From positions 1,773,202-1,837,201 of the forward strand of contig OY762275.1 of assembly GCA_963665505.1 (NCBI GenBank): a stretch of 64,000 bases of DNA. Direction: 5' to 3'. The position numbers and the translations under genes are program-made. Within the stretch, counting starts at the first letter, position 1. Each line of letters opens with the position of its first letter. The notes beneath the pieces were generated by a model. The model made no database searches, had not been told where the DNA came from, and saw nothing but the letters and a program-made list of their open reading frames with translations. The stretch comes from QANA01 sp963665505. GTDB lineage: Bacteria > Bacillota > Clostridia > Christensenellales > Christensenellaceae. This document shows, piece by piece, positions 1-7,695 of this stretch.

Positions 1-149
1 ATCGCCTCGGGCGTAAAGTTTTTTGCGACTGTCTGCATTTCCTGCAAAGGATAATCGGCCGTATTGACTTCCAGCAGATTGCGCACCACTATTTCAGATA
101 CCGCCTGGGCATATTTTTTTTTGAACGCTTCAATAACGATTTCCTGCAT
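1..149 (-). CDS. GNAT family N-acetyltransferase, N-terminal fragment (runs off the window)
   Basis: Only the first ~49 codons are inside the window, starting from an ATG at 149 read on the minus strand. The translation begins MQEIVIEAFKKKYAQAVSEI and continues with a VVRNLLEVNTADYP stretch. That resembles the first helix and 'N-x-x-x-V-N-x-x-D-Y' stretch of a common bacterial GNAT acetyltransferase group. The acetyl-CoA binding motif would lie beyond the left edge, so the assignment rests on the N-terminus alone. Substrate cannot be inferred. It lies 29 nt downstream of the methyltransferase gene on the same strand and may be co-transcribed with it. Confidence 0.6.
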   Translation of the reverse strand, partial: MQEIVIEAFKKKYAQAVSEIVVRNLLEVNTADYPLQEMQTVAKNFTPEA

Positions 150-177
150 TATCTTTCCCTGTCATCCTTTTTGTATT

Positions 178-834
178 TCAACACGCCGATTTTTCGGCGC
201 CGGTTTTCTTATGTTCCCTGTTTTTCTGCTTACGGGCCAGCTTTTTGGAAAGACCGCTTTTCTGTTTCTGCGGTTTAGGCGGCGGGCACGCCGATCTTTT
301 CTCCGCGATAAAAACAAAATATCCGTCCTTTTCCCTGATCTGCACCCCTCCGAAAACGGCTGCGATCCTGTTTTGGTACCACTTTTTGCGGTGCGTAACC
401 ATATAAAATCTGCCGCCCCTGTGCAATCGGTAAAAACCTTGTTCGATAAACCGCTTAGGTACGGCAAAATCAACATGGTACGGGGGGTTGGAAAGAATCA
501 CGTCGAATTCCATCGGCGGAATCTGCCTATACCCGTCGCTGACATATGCACGCACCCCGCGCACACCGTTCTTTTCCGCATTGGAAAGCGCGCAGGCGAC
601 GGCATTTTGAGAGATATCGCTCATCACAACGTTCTGCACGCCGGTGATCTTGGCGGCATATATGCCCACCAGACCATAGCCGCAGCCGAGATCCAGCACT
701 TTTTCCCCTTCCCGGATCACGGCGGATTCCAGCATAAAAAGGGTTCCGCGGTCAGCCCGGTGCGGGGAAAATAAAGCATCTTCCGTTTCAAAAACAAATT
801 CTGTTCCGTTGATCGTTTCGTATATCGTATTCAA
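178..834 (-). CDS. Class I SAM-dependent methyltransferase, RsmC/MTS-like small domain
   Basis: Predicted S-adenosylmethionine-dependent methyltransferase of the 'small' (MTS) family, which includes 16S rRNA G1207 methyltransferase RsmC and HemK-like enzymes. Visible motifs are the SAM-binding VLDLGCGYGLVGIYAA and the catalytic SNPPYH, an NPPY motif typical of enzymes methylating exocyclic nitrogens. A strongly basic C-terminal tail rich in Lys/Arg suggests nucleic acid binding. I place the start at a TTG at 834 because a GAAGGAG ribosome binding site sits 13 nt upstream and family similarity begins there. The frame stays open to another TTG at 960, but that start has no visible ribosome binding site and would add ~42 residues without family similarity. 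The exact substrate is unknown. Confidence 0.75.
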   Translation of the reverse strand: MNTIYETINGTEFVFETEDALFSPHRADRGTLFMLESAVIREGEKVLDLGCGYGLVGIYAAKITGVQNVVMSDISQNAVACALSNAEKNGVRGVRAYVSDGYRQIPPMEFDVILSNPPYHVDFAVPKRFIEQGFYRLHRGGRFYMVTHRKKWYQNRIAAVFGGVQIREKDGYFVFIAEKRSACPPPKPQKQKSGLSKKLARKQKNREHKKTGAEKSAC

Positions 835-988
835 GTTATACGCCAAACTCCTTCGTACACCTTTGCATGCCCGCTGCAAAAGACGAACCGCGCCTCCCGC
901 CTGCCAAACAGGCAAATACAAAAAGCAGGCATCCGCAGGTATTTTTTGCACTATTACCAAAAACTGTCCGTATCCGGGGAAGGCTTCC

Positions 989-1555
989 TTACATGCCCAG
1001 GCCGATGGACTCGGCGACTTCCCGCATCCCCAGGATCGTATTCTGGATCACGTCGTCCAGCGACATGCCCAAACGCTGCGCTCCGTCCTCGATCACCGCC
1101 CGGTTGATGCCCGCGGCAAAACTTTTATCCTTGAATTTCTTTTTCACGGATTTTACTTTCATATCCATCACGCTTCGGGAAGGACGCACGAGCGCGGCCG
1201 CCGTGATCAGCCCGGTGAGCTCATCGATTGCATACAGTGTCTTTTCCATTTTGCTTACGGGTTCCACGTCCGAACACAGGCCGTACCCGTGCGACTGGAT
1301 CGCGCGTATGTACAGTTCGTCCACACCCAACCCTTCCAATATCCCGCGGACTTTTATGCAATGCTCGTCCGGAAATTGTTCATAATCCAGATCGTGCAAA
1401 AGGCCGGTAATGCCCCACACATCTTCGTCTTCCCCAAACAGGCGGGCAAAGTGCCGCATGGCGCCTTCTACGCTACGCGCATGTTTTATCTGAAAATCAT
1501 TTTTCACATATTGATTTAAAAGGCTCCACGCATATTCCCTGTCCAGCTTCATCAT
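989..1555 (-). CDS. HD-superfamily phosphohydrolase (predicted)
   Basis: A 188-residue protein with an HD metal-dependent phosphohydrolase signature: a His in the IKHARSVEGAMRHFA helix, then GLLHDLDYEQFP holding the HD pair. A later conserved ELTGLI segment is typical of the small standalone HD hydrolases of Clostridia. Such proteins generally cleave phosphomonoester or phosphodiester bonds of nucleotides, but the substrate of this subgroup is not established. The start ATG at 1555 is preceded by AAGGAG at 7 nt spacing. The gene is on the same strand as the methyltransferase downstream (155 nt to its preferred start), so the two may share a transcript. Confidence 0.75.
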   Translation of the reverse strand: MMKLDREYAWSLLNQYVKNDFQIKHARSVEGAMRHFARLFGEDEDVWGITGLLHDLDYEQFPDEHCIKVRGILEGLGVDELYIRAIQSHGYGLCSDVEPVSKMEKTLYAIDELTGLITAAALVRPSRSVMDMKVKSVKKKFKDKSFAAGINRAVIEDGAQRLGMSLDDVIQNTILGMREVAESIGLGM

Positions 1556-1675
1556 CCCAAAACTCCTTATACGCCTATTAAAAACGGATTGTTCATCGGT
1601 TTTATTTAATCTATCATATCACAAAAACACCTAATCGGAATAAAAACTCGGGAAAATGCGATTTTTGCCGAATCT

Positions 1676-2176
1676 CTATTCCGGCAGGTTCTCAAAATGG
1701 AATCCCGTGCCCGTCCCGTCTTTGAACGGCACCGTATGCGTACCAAATTTTCCGTTCGTATATTCGCGTATCACGGTCTCCCAGAACCGGCGCGCGCCCG
1801 TGTTTTTTGGGTGCTGATTGACTTCCCACCGCCCGGGCAGCGCATCGAACAATAAAAAAGCGGCGGCTTTCCCCACTCCCTGCTTCCTGTATTTTTTCAA
1901 TACGAAAAATTCGCCCACGGCGTGCACGCCTTCCCCCTTCACATATTGGCAATAGGCATTGGCAAGCGCAAAACCCGCGATCTGCCCATCCGCATAGATC
2001 AGAAAAGGGTGCCTGTCCGCTTCGGTCCAGTAATGATCCAGATACATATAGCCGTAAAACCCGTGTTCGCCGATATCTTCATTCGTAAATTCGGTAAAAT
2101 CATACGCATACAGTTCCAGCAACTGCCGCAAAACGGGCTTTTGCGCTCGCTTTGCTCTTTTTAGTTCCACCTGCAT
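1676..2176 (-). CDS. GNAT family N-acetyltransferase
   Basis: Cytoplasmic acetyl-CoA-dependent N-acetyltransferase of unknown substrate. The diagnostic acetyl-CoA pyrophosphate-binding motif is visible as KKYRKQGVGKAAAF (Q-x-x-G-x-G/A type), preceded by the beta4 strand AVGEFFVL. The start chosen is the ATG at 2176, giving MQVELKRAKRAQKPVLRQLL. It has a GGGAG ribosome binding site and agrees with the usual GNAT N-terminus. The frame remains open upstream to 2392, but that extension overlaps the butyrate kinase 3' end and has no GNAT similarity. It is the next gene downstream of butyrate kinase on the same strand. Confidence 0.8.
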   Translation of the reverse strand: MQVELKRAKRAQKPVLRQLLELYAYDFTEFTNEDIGEHGFYGYMYLDHYWTEADRHPFLIYADGQIAGFALANAYCQYVKGEGVHAVGEFFVLKKYRKQGVGKAAAFLLFDALPGRWEVNQHPKNTGARRFWETVIREYTNGKFGTHTVPFKDGTGTGFHFENLPE

Positions 2177-2309
2177 GATACGCTCTCCCTTCTTCTCTTT
2201 TTGTTCACCGGCGGCGCGCCAGCGTTCCCATGGGATCCTATGGATGCAGCACCGCCGCCGATTCTGAAAGAACTTTCTCCAGTTCCGCCGGAAGATATTT
2301 TTTAAAGAA

Positions 2310-2329
2310 CCGCGGAAGGTTCTCCGCGG
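2310..2329 (-). terminator. GC-rich hairpin downstream of butyrate kinase (weak terminator candidate)
   Basis: A perfect 7-bp inverted repeat CCGCGGA / TCCGCGG with a 6-nt loop lies 17-36 nt after the butyrate kinase stop. On the minus strand it is followed by TTCTTTAAAAAA, which is a poor U-tract. It could be a leaky terminator or simply a structured spacer. Confidence 0.35.
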
Positions 2330-2345
2330 CCAAATCGAATGTTTT

Positions 2346-3413
2346 TTAGTATTCGCCCATTCGCTCCCTGCCTTCCAGGACACGCAGGACACCTTCGGCC
2401 ATGGCGCGCATTTCGTTTTCTCCCGCGTAGGTAAGGACAGGCGCCAACATATCCACCCGTTTCTTGATCAGCCCGGTAAAGCGCGTACTGTTTGCGATCC
2501 CGCCGGTAAGCACAATCGCATTGGCCCTGCCTTCCAGCACCGCATACATGGCCCCGATCTCTTTGCAGATCTGGTACGCCATCGAATCGATGACCAGCGC
2601 AGCGAATTCATCCCCTTGCTTTACCATATTTTCGGCTTCGATCATATCGTTGATCCCAAGGTAAGAACACAGGCCGCCGCGACGCTGCACAAGTTCCAGC
2701 ATCTGCTCATACGTATAGTCGCCCGAATAGCACATTTCGATCACGGGGACCACCGGCAGCCCGCCTGTCCGCTCGGGTGTGAACGGACCGTCTCCGCCCA
2801 TTGCATCATTGACATCGACCGTCCGGCCGTACTTATGCGCGGAGACCGTCACCCCGCCGCCCATATGCACAGCGATAAAGCAGCCGTCTTCGTAGGCGAT
2901 CCCCAGCTTTTGGGCGGCCTTGCGCAACACGGACTTCGTATTCAGCGCATGGAAAACGCTCCGGCGCTCGATGCCCGCCAGTCCAGATAATTTCGCCACC
3001 GGTTCCATTTCGTCCACTACCACGGGGTCTACCACATAGGCGGGGATACGCAGCTGCCGGGCAAATTCGTAGGCCAACAGTGCGCCCAGCGCAGCGGCAT
3101 GTGCGAGCGCGGCAGGGCGCAGCAGGTCACTAATCATCCGTTCGTTGATCGCATACGTACCGGATTCTATCGGGCGGACCAAACCACAGCGGCCCACAAC
3201 GAACTGTATGCTGTCCAACGGTATGCCGGCGTCCAGCAGGGACTTCTCTATCAGCGCCGCCCGTTTTGGTTTCTGCTCCAACATACCGCCCCATTTCTCG
3301 AGGTCTTCGGCACTATGGCGTATCGTCGTTTCCAGGATCGGGGTCTCTTCCTCAAATACCGCGATCTTTGTGGAGGTAGAGCCCGGATTGATCACGAGTA
3401 TTCTGTTTTTCAT
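2346..3413 (-). CDS. buk: Butyrate kinase
   Basis: ATP:butyrate (or branched-chain fatty acid) phosphotransferase of the acetokinase/ASKHA superfamily. It interconverts butyryl phosphate + ADP with butyrate + ATP. At 355 residues it has the usual family length. The N-terminal phosphate-1 motif NPGSTSTKIAVF, the central HMGGGVTVSAHKYGRTVDVNDA motif (split here as HMGGGVTVSAH and GRTVDVNDAMGGDGPF) and the C-terminal adenosine motif VLTGGIANS are all visible. The start overlaps the stop of the ACT-domain gene by 4 nt (ATGA), so the two are translationally coupled. No phosphotransbutyrylase gene is next to it, so fermentative butyrate production is likely but not shown. A branched-chain acyl kinase role is possible given the amino-acid-type regulatory partner. 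Confidence 0.93.
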   Translation of the reverse strand: MKNRILVINPGSTSTKIAVFEEETPILETTIRHSAEDLEKWGGMLEQKPKRAALIEKSLLDAGIPLDSIQFVVGRCGLVRPIESGTYAINERMISDLLRPAALAHAAALGALLAYEFARQLRIPAYVVDPVVVDEMEPVAKLSGLAGIERRSVFHALNTKSVLRKAAQKLGIAYEDGCFIAVHMGGGVTVSAHKYGRTVDVNDAMGGDGPFTPERTGGLPVVPVIEMCYSGDYTYEQMLELVQRRGGLCSYLGINDMIEAENMVKQGDEFAALVIDSMAYQICKEIGAMYAVLEGRANAIVLTGGIANSTRFTGLIKKRVDMLAPVLTYAGENEMRAMAEGVLRVLEGRERMGEY

Positions 3414-3664
3414 AAGATGCTCCCTTTCTCTTCCAGACGGATATCGAACACAAAGTTGCGGTCGCGCAAACGTTGCTCAAACCGCGCGGCTTCGGTTTTT
3501 GTCAGATCCATCTCCAATTGCATGCGGCTCAATCCCGTATCTTCCATGGGCTCGACATGGAGGCGTTCTATATTCCAGCCATTCCGGCGTATATATCCGG
3601 TGATCCGGTCAAGCACGCCCACCATATCTTTCACGATCAGAATATACTCTCTTTTGGTTTTCAT
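3410..3664 (-). CDS. Small stand-alone ACT domain protein
   Basis: An 84-residue protein that is almost entirely one ACT domain. Its pattern YILIVKDMVGVLDRITGYI followed by GWNIERLHVEPMED resembles the N-terminal regulatory domain of acetolactate synthase small subunits (IlvN/IlvH). ACT domains bind amino acids and control partner enzymes. Here the gene is coupled (ATGA overlap) to butyrate kinase, so it may sense a branched-chain amino acid and modulate that enzyme; this is inference. No catalytic ilvB is nearby. Confidence 0.75.
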   Translation of the reverse strand: MKTKREYILIVKDMVGVLDRITGYIRRNGWNIERLHVEPMEDTGLSRMQLEMDLTKTEAARFEQRLRDRNFVFDIRLEEKGSIL

Positions 3665-3676
3665 ACTGTTTCCATC

Positions 3677-4279
3677 CTAACTGGGAAAAAGCGGCAGAGT
3701 TTCTCTTGCTCCACTTTGTCCTTTCATCCATTCTTGCTTGGGCAGCCGGTATAAGACCCGCTCTTTCAAGCGGCCATCGTACCACTCTTTTAAACAACAA
3801 TCCTGTTCTTTTATCATGCCGCATTTCTGCATGACGCGTTCGGAAGCCCTATTTTCTTTCAGGCAACCGGTCATAACGACAGCCACGCCGCCCCGGGTAA
3901 AAGCAAACGACAACACGGCCTCCATCGCTTCCGTCACATATCCCTTATTCCAGAACTCTTTTCTTATGAAGTATCCGGCCTGTACGATCTTCCCCTCTCC
4001 CGCATATCCGGTGACGGTATACCCGACCTCCCCTATGTGGGTTCCTTTTTCTTTATCTTCTATGCGCAGGTAAAATTTTTGCCTGTCCGGCTTTTCTATT
4101 TCAGAAATCGCTTCCTGCAGATTTTGCAACGAAGCCGCCCGCGTGCCAGTCCGCACATCCTGCAGATAGTACATTACTTCCGGATCGGAGAGCAACTTGT
4201 GGTGCGTGGGTGCGTCTTCCTTCACATGGTCCCGTATCCTCAGCCTTTTCGTATATAAGTCTATAAAATTTGTCTCCAT
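3677..4279 (-). CDS. GNAT family N-acetyltransferase, RimJ/RimL type
   Basis: A 200-residue acetyltransferase with the RimJ/RimL-type layout. The N-terminus has LYTKRLRIRDHVKEDAPTHH, followed by a 'L-x-D-P-E-V-M-Y-Y' stretch. The acetyl-CoA motif region is represented by FWNKGYVTEAMEAVLSFAF, then a CLKENRASERVMQKCGM segment (N-x-x-S-x-x-V-x-x-K-x-G-F/M). Members modify ribosomal protein N-termini, antibiotics or small amines; the target here is unknown. The gene ends 12 nt before the ACT gene on the same strand, so it probably heads a short GNAT-ACT-buk transcript. The C-terminal ~25 residues after the canonical domain are atypical. Confidence 0.8.
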   Translation of the reverse strand: METNFIDLYTKRLRIRDHVKEDAPTHHKLLSDPEVMYYLQDVRTGTRAASLQNLQEAISEIEKPDRQKFYLRIEDKEKGTHIGEVGYTVTGYAGEGKIVQAGYFIRKEFWNKGYVTEAMEAVLSFAFTRGGVAVVMTGCLKENRASERVMQKCGMIKEQDCCLKEWYDGRLKERVLYRLPKQEWMKGQSGARETLPLFPS

Positions 4280-4419
4280 GGTTTCCCCTGTTAAAATGCG
4301 TGTGCAAGCACCTGATTTTCTTCTCCTTTTCCATGCCGATTTTTATACTGCAGCGGGACAATACCGGGTATCTTTCCTATTCATTTATACCATATTTTTG
4401 TGTTTTGGTATAGAAACAA

Positions 4420-4445
4420 ACAATTGCAAGAATCCTTGCAATTGT
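4420..4445 (-). terminator. Inverted repeat, probable terminator after the 93-aa protein gene
   Basis: A perfect 11-bp inverted repeat ACAATTGCAAG / CTTGCAATTGT with a 4-nt loop lies about 80 nt downstream of the gene ending at 4527. On the minus strand it is followed by TTGTTTCTAT. The half-site AATTGCAA also appears in the Fur-family operator near 48,040, so an operator role for the acetyltransferase gene at 3677-4279 is an alternative. Confidence 0.5.
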
Positions 4446-4526
4446 CGTTACAGAAGTTTTTAAACCATATACGGTCAATTTTCATCTGCGCACCGGGTCT
4501 CCCCATGTTTTTACCCGCATGTTTTT

Positions 4527-4808
4527 TCAAGGGGTTTTCTTATTCCCGACAATCAGCTTACGGGCGCGTTTATAATCCTTCGCGCGCACATAGATCACAT
4601 ACTGGTAACTGGGGTCCTGCCTGGGTGCTCCAAACGCATCTTTTGCCCTTTGGGCCCGCCAGCTGGCGGCGGGGTTGTTTTTATCGACGGTTTTCACATG
4701 ATACCGTATCTGGTTGCTGCCCAAAATAAAACGGATATCTCCCTGTTCCTTTAAAGAATTTGCAATACACAGCACCTTTCTATCTAAAATTTTATCAATG
4801 ATTTTCAT
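4527..4808 (-). CDS. Small conserved-looking protein of unknown function
   Basis: A 93-residue soluble basic protein starting at an ATG preceded by AGGAGG at 7 nt, so translation is well supported. It has an N-terminal helix MKIIDKILDRKVLCIANSLK. A middle part resembles proteins that pick a short beta strand after 'L-x-x-x-G-I/D-x-x' (IRFILGSNQIRYHVKTVD). The C-terminal strand-helix is YQYVIYVRAKDYKRARKLI. That ending is reminiscent of the DUF2007 group of small putative signal-transducing proteins, but the match is too weak to name a family. No membrane segment or signal peptide. Isolated between a 420-nt gene-free stretch and the acetyltransferase gene. Confidence 0.6.
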   Translation of the reverse strand: MKIIDKILDRKVLCIANSLKEQGDIRFILGSNQIRYHVKTVDKNNPAASWRAQRAKDAFGAPRQDPSYQYVIYVRAKDYKRARKLIVGNKKTP

Positions 4809-5172
4809 TTCGATTCCTCCTGATAGGATACAACAAAACGGTCCTTCAACTATGCCCTGTCATAGTTTTTTTAAGATACGCAAAGATTGGCGGCCGCGGA
4901 TCATCACCTCGTTCAGGTTGTCTTTGCCACGCCGCCCTTTGTATGTGTATCGATATCAAGATCATCTCTGGCATTCCAGTTTTTTATCTGAAAATCCATA
5001 TACTCCCTTTCCCTCCTTTAGTTTTTCAAGCTATAGAGGTTATATGGACAAAAAGTTTTTATGGATCCAAAACATATGTGCCAACAAGTACTTTCTTATA
5101 TTGTATCATCAAATCCACTTGTTTTTCTACAAATTTATCACTATATTTTACCAAAATTCGGGCAAAAAGCCA
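4809..5172. other. AT-rich intergenic stretch, no gene recognised
   Basis: About 360 nt between the small unknown gene and the terminator of the Fe-S ATPase operon. Short open frames on the plus strand here have Phe/Ser/Ile-rich translations without start signals or family resemblance. It presumably carries the promoter of the minus-strand gene starting at 4808, but I find no convincing -35/-10 pair. Confidence 0.5.
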
Positions 5173-5205
5173 TAAAAAACCCGTTTGCCATGACCAAACG
5201 GGTTT
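5173..5205 (-). terminator. Rho-independent terminator of the mrp-minD operon
   Basis: Stem AAACCCGTTTG / CAAACGGGTTT (11 bp, 7-nt loop). On the minus strand the stem is followed directly by a TTTTTT run. It lies 22 nt after the stop of the NifX-like gene ending at 5227, so it closes the six-gene Fe-S ATPase operon. Confidence 0.85.
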
Positions 5206-5226
5206 GGAGTGATTCGGATATTCCCC

Positions 5227-5589
5227 TCACTTCTCATTTTCACATTCATCCGCATATTCGTGCTTATGACAGACGCTGCCGGTGGATTCCAGCGTACCTT
5301 CCAAATAAGCCTGTACGGCAGACGCGGGATCCCCGGAAGCGCCTACGATCACCTCGATGTTTTTTTCATTGAAGATCTGAATGGCACCGCCGCCCATACC
5401 GCCGGATATGATCACATTTACTCCCTGTTCATACAGAAAGACCGGCAAAAACCCCGGCCTGTGCCCCGGGTTTTCCACAAACCTGCTCCCGGCGATCTTG
5501 CCCCCCTGCACATCGTATATCGTAAATCCCTGACAATGCCCAAAATGTTCCGCTATACGGCCCGCTTCGCTCGCAACTGCAATTTTCAT
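5227..5589 (-). CDS. NifX/NifB-like dinitrogenase Fe-Mo cofactor domain protein (second copy)
   Basis: A 120-residue single-domain protein of the dinitrogenase iron-molybdenum cofactor biosynthesis family (NifX/NafY/NifB C-terminal fold, RNase H-like). Typical features are the opening MKIAVASEAGRIAEHFGHC, the strand VNVIISGGMGGGAIQIF and the following VIVGASGDP. Such small proteins, also called MTH1175-like, bind Fe-S or Fe-Mo clusters in nitrogen fixers. Most standalone copies in anaerobes have no assigned role. A C-terminal His/Cys tail (CHKHEYADECENEK) could bind metal. It is last in an operon with two ferredoxin-containing MinD ATPases. No nitrogenase gene is present, so a role in nitrogen fixation is not supported. 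Confidence 0.88.
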   Translation of the reverse strand: MKIAVASEAGRIAEHFGHCQGFTIYDVQGGKIAGSRFVENPGHRPGFLPVFLYEQGVNVIISGGMGGGAIQIFNEKNIEVIVGASGDPASAVQAYLEGTLESTGSVCHKHEYADECENEK

Positions 5590-5613
5590 TTTTTTATGCT
5601 CCTTTGCATTTTT

Positions 5614-6492
5614 TTATGATTTATATGTATGCACTGCTATTTTCAGATCCTGCCGCAGTTTTTTCCATACGTCGGCAATAGCCCGGCAGGCAGGACTTTC
5701 CGGATAAGAAGCAATGCTTTTGCACTGATTGATCGCCTTGCTCACCGTCTCATCGAACGGGATCCTTCCCACAAAAGAAACGGCATTCTCCGCGCAATAG
5801 CGTTCTATTTGTTTTGTGTTTTCCAAATTGATATCGTATTTGTTGACGCATACGGCGCAGACCGCCCCCAGTTGCATCGCCGTATGCAGGATCCGCTTCA
5901 TATCGTGGATCCCCGCCACCGTAGGTTCCGATACGATCAAAACCATATCGACCCCGCTGATCGAAGCGATCACTGGGCATCCGATGCCGGGAGAACCGTC
6001 TATTATAGCAAGATCCGCATCCGCTACCCGGTCGAACAGTTCCTTTTTGACCTGCGCGACCAATTTACCCGATGCCCCGCTGCCCATACGCAGCGTCGCG
6101 GTAGAAAAAACGGTTTTATCCTTCCGGTACAGCCTAAGTTCGCCTGAGATATGTTTTTTCATCGTAATCGCGCCGACCGGGCAAAGTCGTTCGCATACGC
6201 CGCAGCCTTCGCACAGGAACCCGCTTACCACCGCATCTCGTATCGCATCAAAACGGCACGTTTTTTCACACAAGCCACACCGGACGCATCTGTCCGGATC
6301 GATCTTCGCTACATCCATGCCGGAAAAATCCGATACCGCCGGCTCGCCCATGGGAGGCGCCACCAGATGCAGGTTGGGCGCATCCACATCGCAATCGGCA
6401 AACGCCTGCGCATTGTGCAGGACGATCAGCGCGGAAGCGACCGTCGTTTTCCCCGTTCCGCCTTTGCCGCTCAGCACCAAAAGTTTCTTCAT
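5614..6492 (-). CDS. MinD/ParA-type ATPase with two inserted [4Fe-4S] ferredoxin motifs (copy 2)
   Basis: A 292-residue deviant Walker A P-loop ATPase of the MinD/NBP35/NifH class. It begins KKLLVLSGKGGTGKTTVASAL (KGGTGKTT P-loop). Around residues 68-110 it carries two ferredoxin-type cluster motifs, C-V-R-C-G-L-C-E-K-T-C and C-E-G-C-G-V-C-E-R-L-C-P. The switch II/Walker B region is LAIIDGSPGIGCP. Proteins with this layout occur in tandem in many anaerobes and probably deliver or process Fe-S clusters, but the client is unknown. It overlaps the upstream paralogue by 4 nt, so expression is coupled. The two paralogues may act as a heterodimer; this is inference from their invariable pairing. 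Confidence 0.88.
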   Translation of the reverse strand: MKKLLVLSGKGGTGKTTVASALIVLHNAQAFADCDVDAPNLHLVAPPMGEPAVSDFSGMDVAKIDPDRCVRCGLCEKTCRFDAIRDAVVSGFLCEGCGVCERLCPVGAITMKKHISGELRLYRKDKTVFSTATLRMGSGASGKLVAQVKKELFDRVADADLAIIDGSPGIGCPVIASISGVDMVLIVSEPTVAGIHDMKRILHTAMQLGAVCAVCVNKYDINLENTKQIERYCAENAVSFVGRIPFDETVSKAINQCKSIASYPESPACRAIADVWKKLRQDLKIAVHTYKS

Positions 6493-7331
6493 AGCGCACT
6501 CGCTCCCTTTTGCAATGTCGCCGCCAGTGTTTCGAACAATTCCCTGTATGCCGGTATTTCCTGCACGGCAATTTTCCCCTCGGAATTCAGTTTTCCCAGC
6601 ACTTCGTCAAAAGGTATCGTTGCCAATATCGGGACATCATTTTCCGTGCAAAACGCATGGGCGGGGTCTGTGCTGCCCGGCTGCCATTTGTTGATCACCA
6701 CGCCCAGCGGTTTTTTGAATAGTTTTACCAACGTATGGACCATTGCAAGATTGTGTACGCCAAAGCGCGTGGGCTCCGCTACCAACAAGCAGAAATCCGC
6801 CTCCCGGATGCTTTCCATGACGGCACAGCCGCTTCCCGGCGGGCAATCCAGTATGCACAAACCTTGCTCCGGCAAATGTTCCAGCAATGCTTTGATAATG
6901 GGGACACCCGAAATCTCTCCCATGTCTAAGCGGCCCGTAAATACGCGCAGGCCCCCCGTTTTTCCTTCTTCAACTACGCCGACCCGCCGGTCTACCTCGG
7001 TTATGGCTTTTTCCGGACAAAAAAGAGAGCACCCACCGCAGGAATGGCAAACTTCATAAAAAACGAGCGGCTTTCCCCGGATCAGCGCCAGCGCATTGAA
7101 CCTGCAAAAATCCACACATACACGGCAACCCGTACACCGATTGGCATCGACCCGAGGGGCCTTGACAAAAATCTGTTTTTCCGCCAGGATGCGCGGTCTT
7201 AGAAACAGATGCGCATTGGGTTCTTCCACATCGCAATCCAGGTAGGTGTCCGCATTTGCGGCACAGGCAAGGTTCACCGAAACAAGCGTTTTGCCGGCCC
7301 CGCCTTTACCGCTCAATACCGCCACACGCAT
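6489..7331 (-). CDS. MinD/ParA-type ATPase with two inserted [4Fe-4S] ferredoxin motifs (copy 1)
   Basis: A 280-residue paralogue of the downstream gene with the same architecture. The P-loop is VLSGKGGAGKTLVSVNLA. The two four-cysteine ferredoxin motifs are CTGCRVCVDFC and CHSCGGCSLFCP at about residues 67-105. The Walker B-like region is CILDCPPGSGCAVMESI. The P-loop has A-G-K-T-L instead of T-G-K-T-T, and the copies are well diverged, so this looks like an old duplication with separate roles. It starts 1 nt after the stop of the NifX-like gene upstream. Predicted cytoplasmic Fe-S cluster carrier or ATP-dependent reductase-type protein; the substrate is not known. Confidence 0.88.
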   Translation of the reverse strand: MRVAVLSGKGGAGKTLVSVNLACAANADTYLDCDVEEPNAHLFLRPRILAEKQIFVKAPRVDANRCTGCRVCVDFCRFNALALIRGKPLVFYEVCHSCGGCSLFCPEKAITEVDRRVGVVEEGKTGGLRVFTGRLDMGEISGVPIIKALLEHLPEQGLCILDCPPGSGCAVMESIREADFCLLVAEPTRFGVHNLAMVHTLVKLFKKPLGVVINKWQPGSTDPAHAFCTENDVPILATIPFDEVLGKLNSEGKIAVQEIPAYRELFETLAATLQKGASAL

Positions 7332-7332
7332 G

Positions 7333-7695
7333 TTATCTCACACTGCCGGCATGGCCGGGATGCACCGTAGAAAGCAACGGCAACTTCCCCTCCGCAAATG
7401 CTTCCAGGTTTTCCCGCACAGACCCTTCCGCCGCTTTATACAGCGCAATATCGGCAGCACGCAGAACAGCCGCCGCCTTTTCTCCGCAGCGGAATGTGAG
7501 TACGGACTGTACGCCGTTATCTGCCAGCAGTTGCGCCGCTTGGATCCCCGCGCCCCCCTGGCTTTCGGCCGCCGTATTTTTCAAGAATACATATTCGCCT
7601 TTGTTTTCCGACAGTACATAATAAGGCGCTCTCCCAAAGGAGGGGCACACCTGCGTTTCCACCGATTCCCGTTCCACGGGGACAGCCGTCTTCAT
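7333..7695 (-). CDS. NifX/NifB-like dinitrogenase Fe-Mo cofactor domain protein (first copy)
   Basis: A 120-residue protein of the same family as the last gene of the operon but clearly diverged. It starts MKTAVPVERESVETQVCPSF (an aligned 'F-G-x' segment follows), and has AAQLLADNGVQSVLTFRCGE in place of the Gly-rich turn. The start ATG at 7695 has an AGAGGT ribosome binding site 9 nt upstream and overlaps the stop of the C_GCAxxG_C_C gene (ATGA). The same frame is open to 7851, but that extension lies inside the upstream gene. Function unassigned; probably binds a metal cluster and works with the MinD-like ATPases. Confidence 0.85.
   Translation of the reverse strand: MKTAVPVERESVETQVCPSFGRAPYYVLSENKGEYVFLKNTAAESQGGAGIQAAQLLADNGVQSVLTFRCGEKAAAVLRAADIALYKAAEGSVRENLEAFAEGKLPLLSTVHPGHAGSVR

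Noticed and set aside
4943..5212. Plus-strand open frames in the 4.8-5.2 kb gap
   Set aside because: Phe/Ser/Ile-rich translation, no ribosome binding site, and the frame runs through the operon terminator at 5173-5205.
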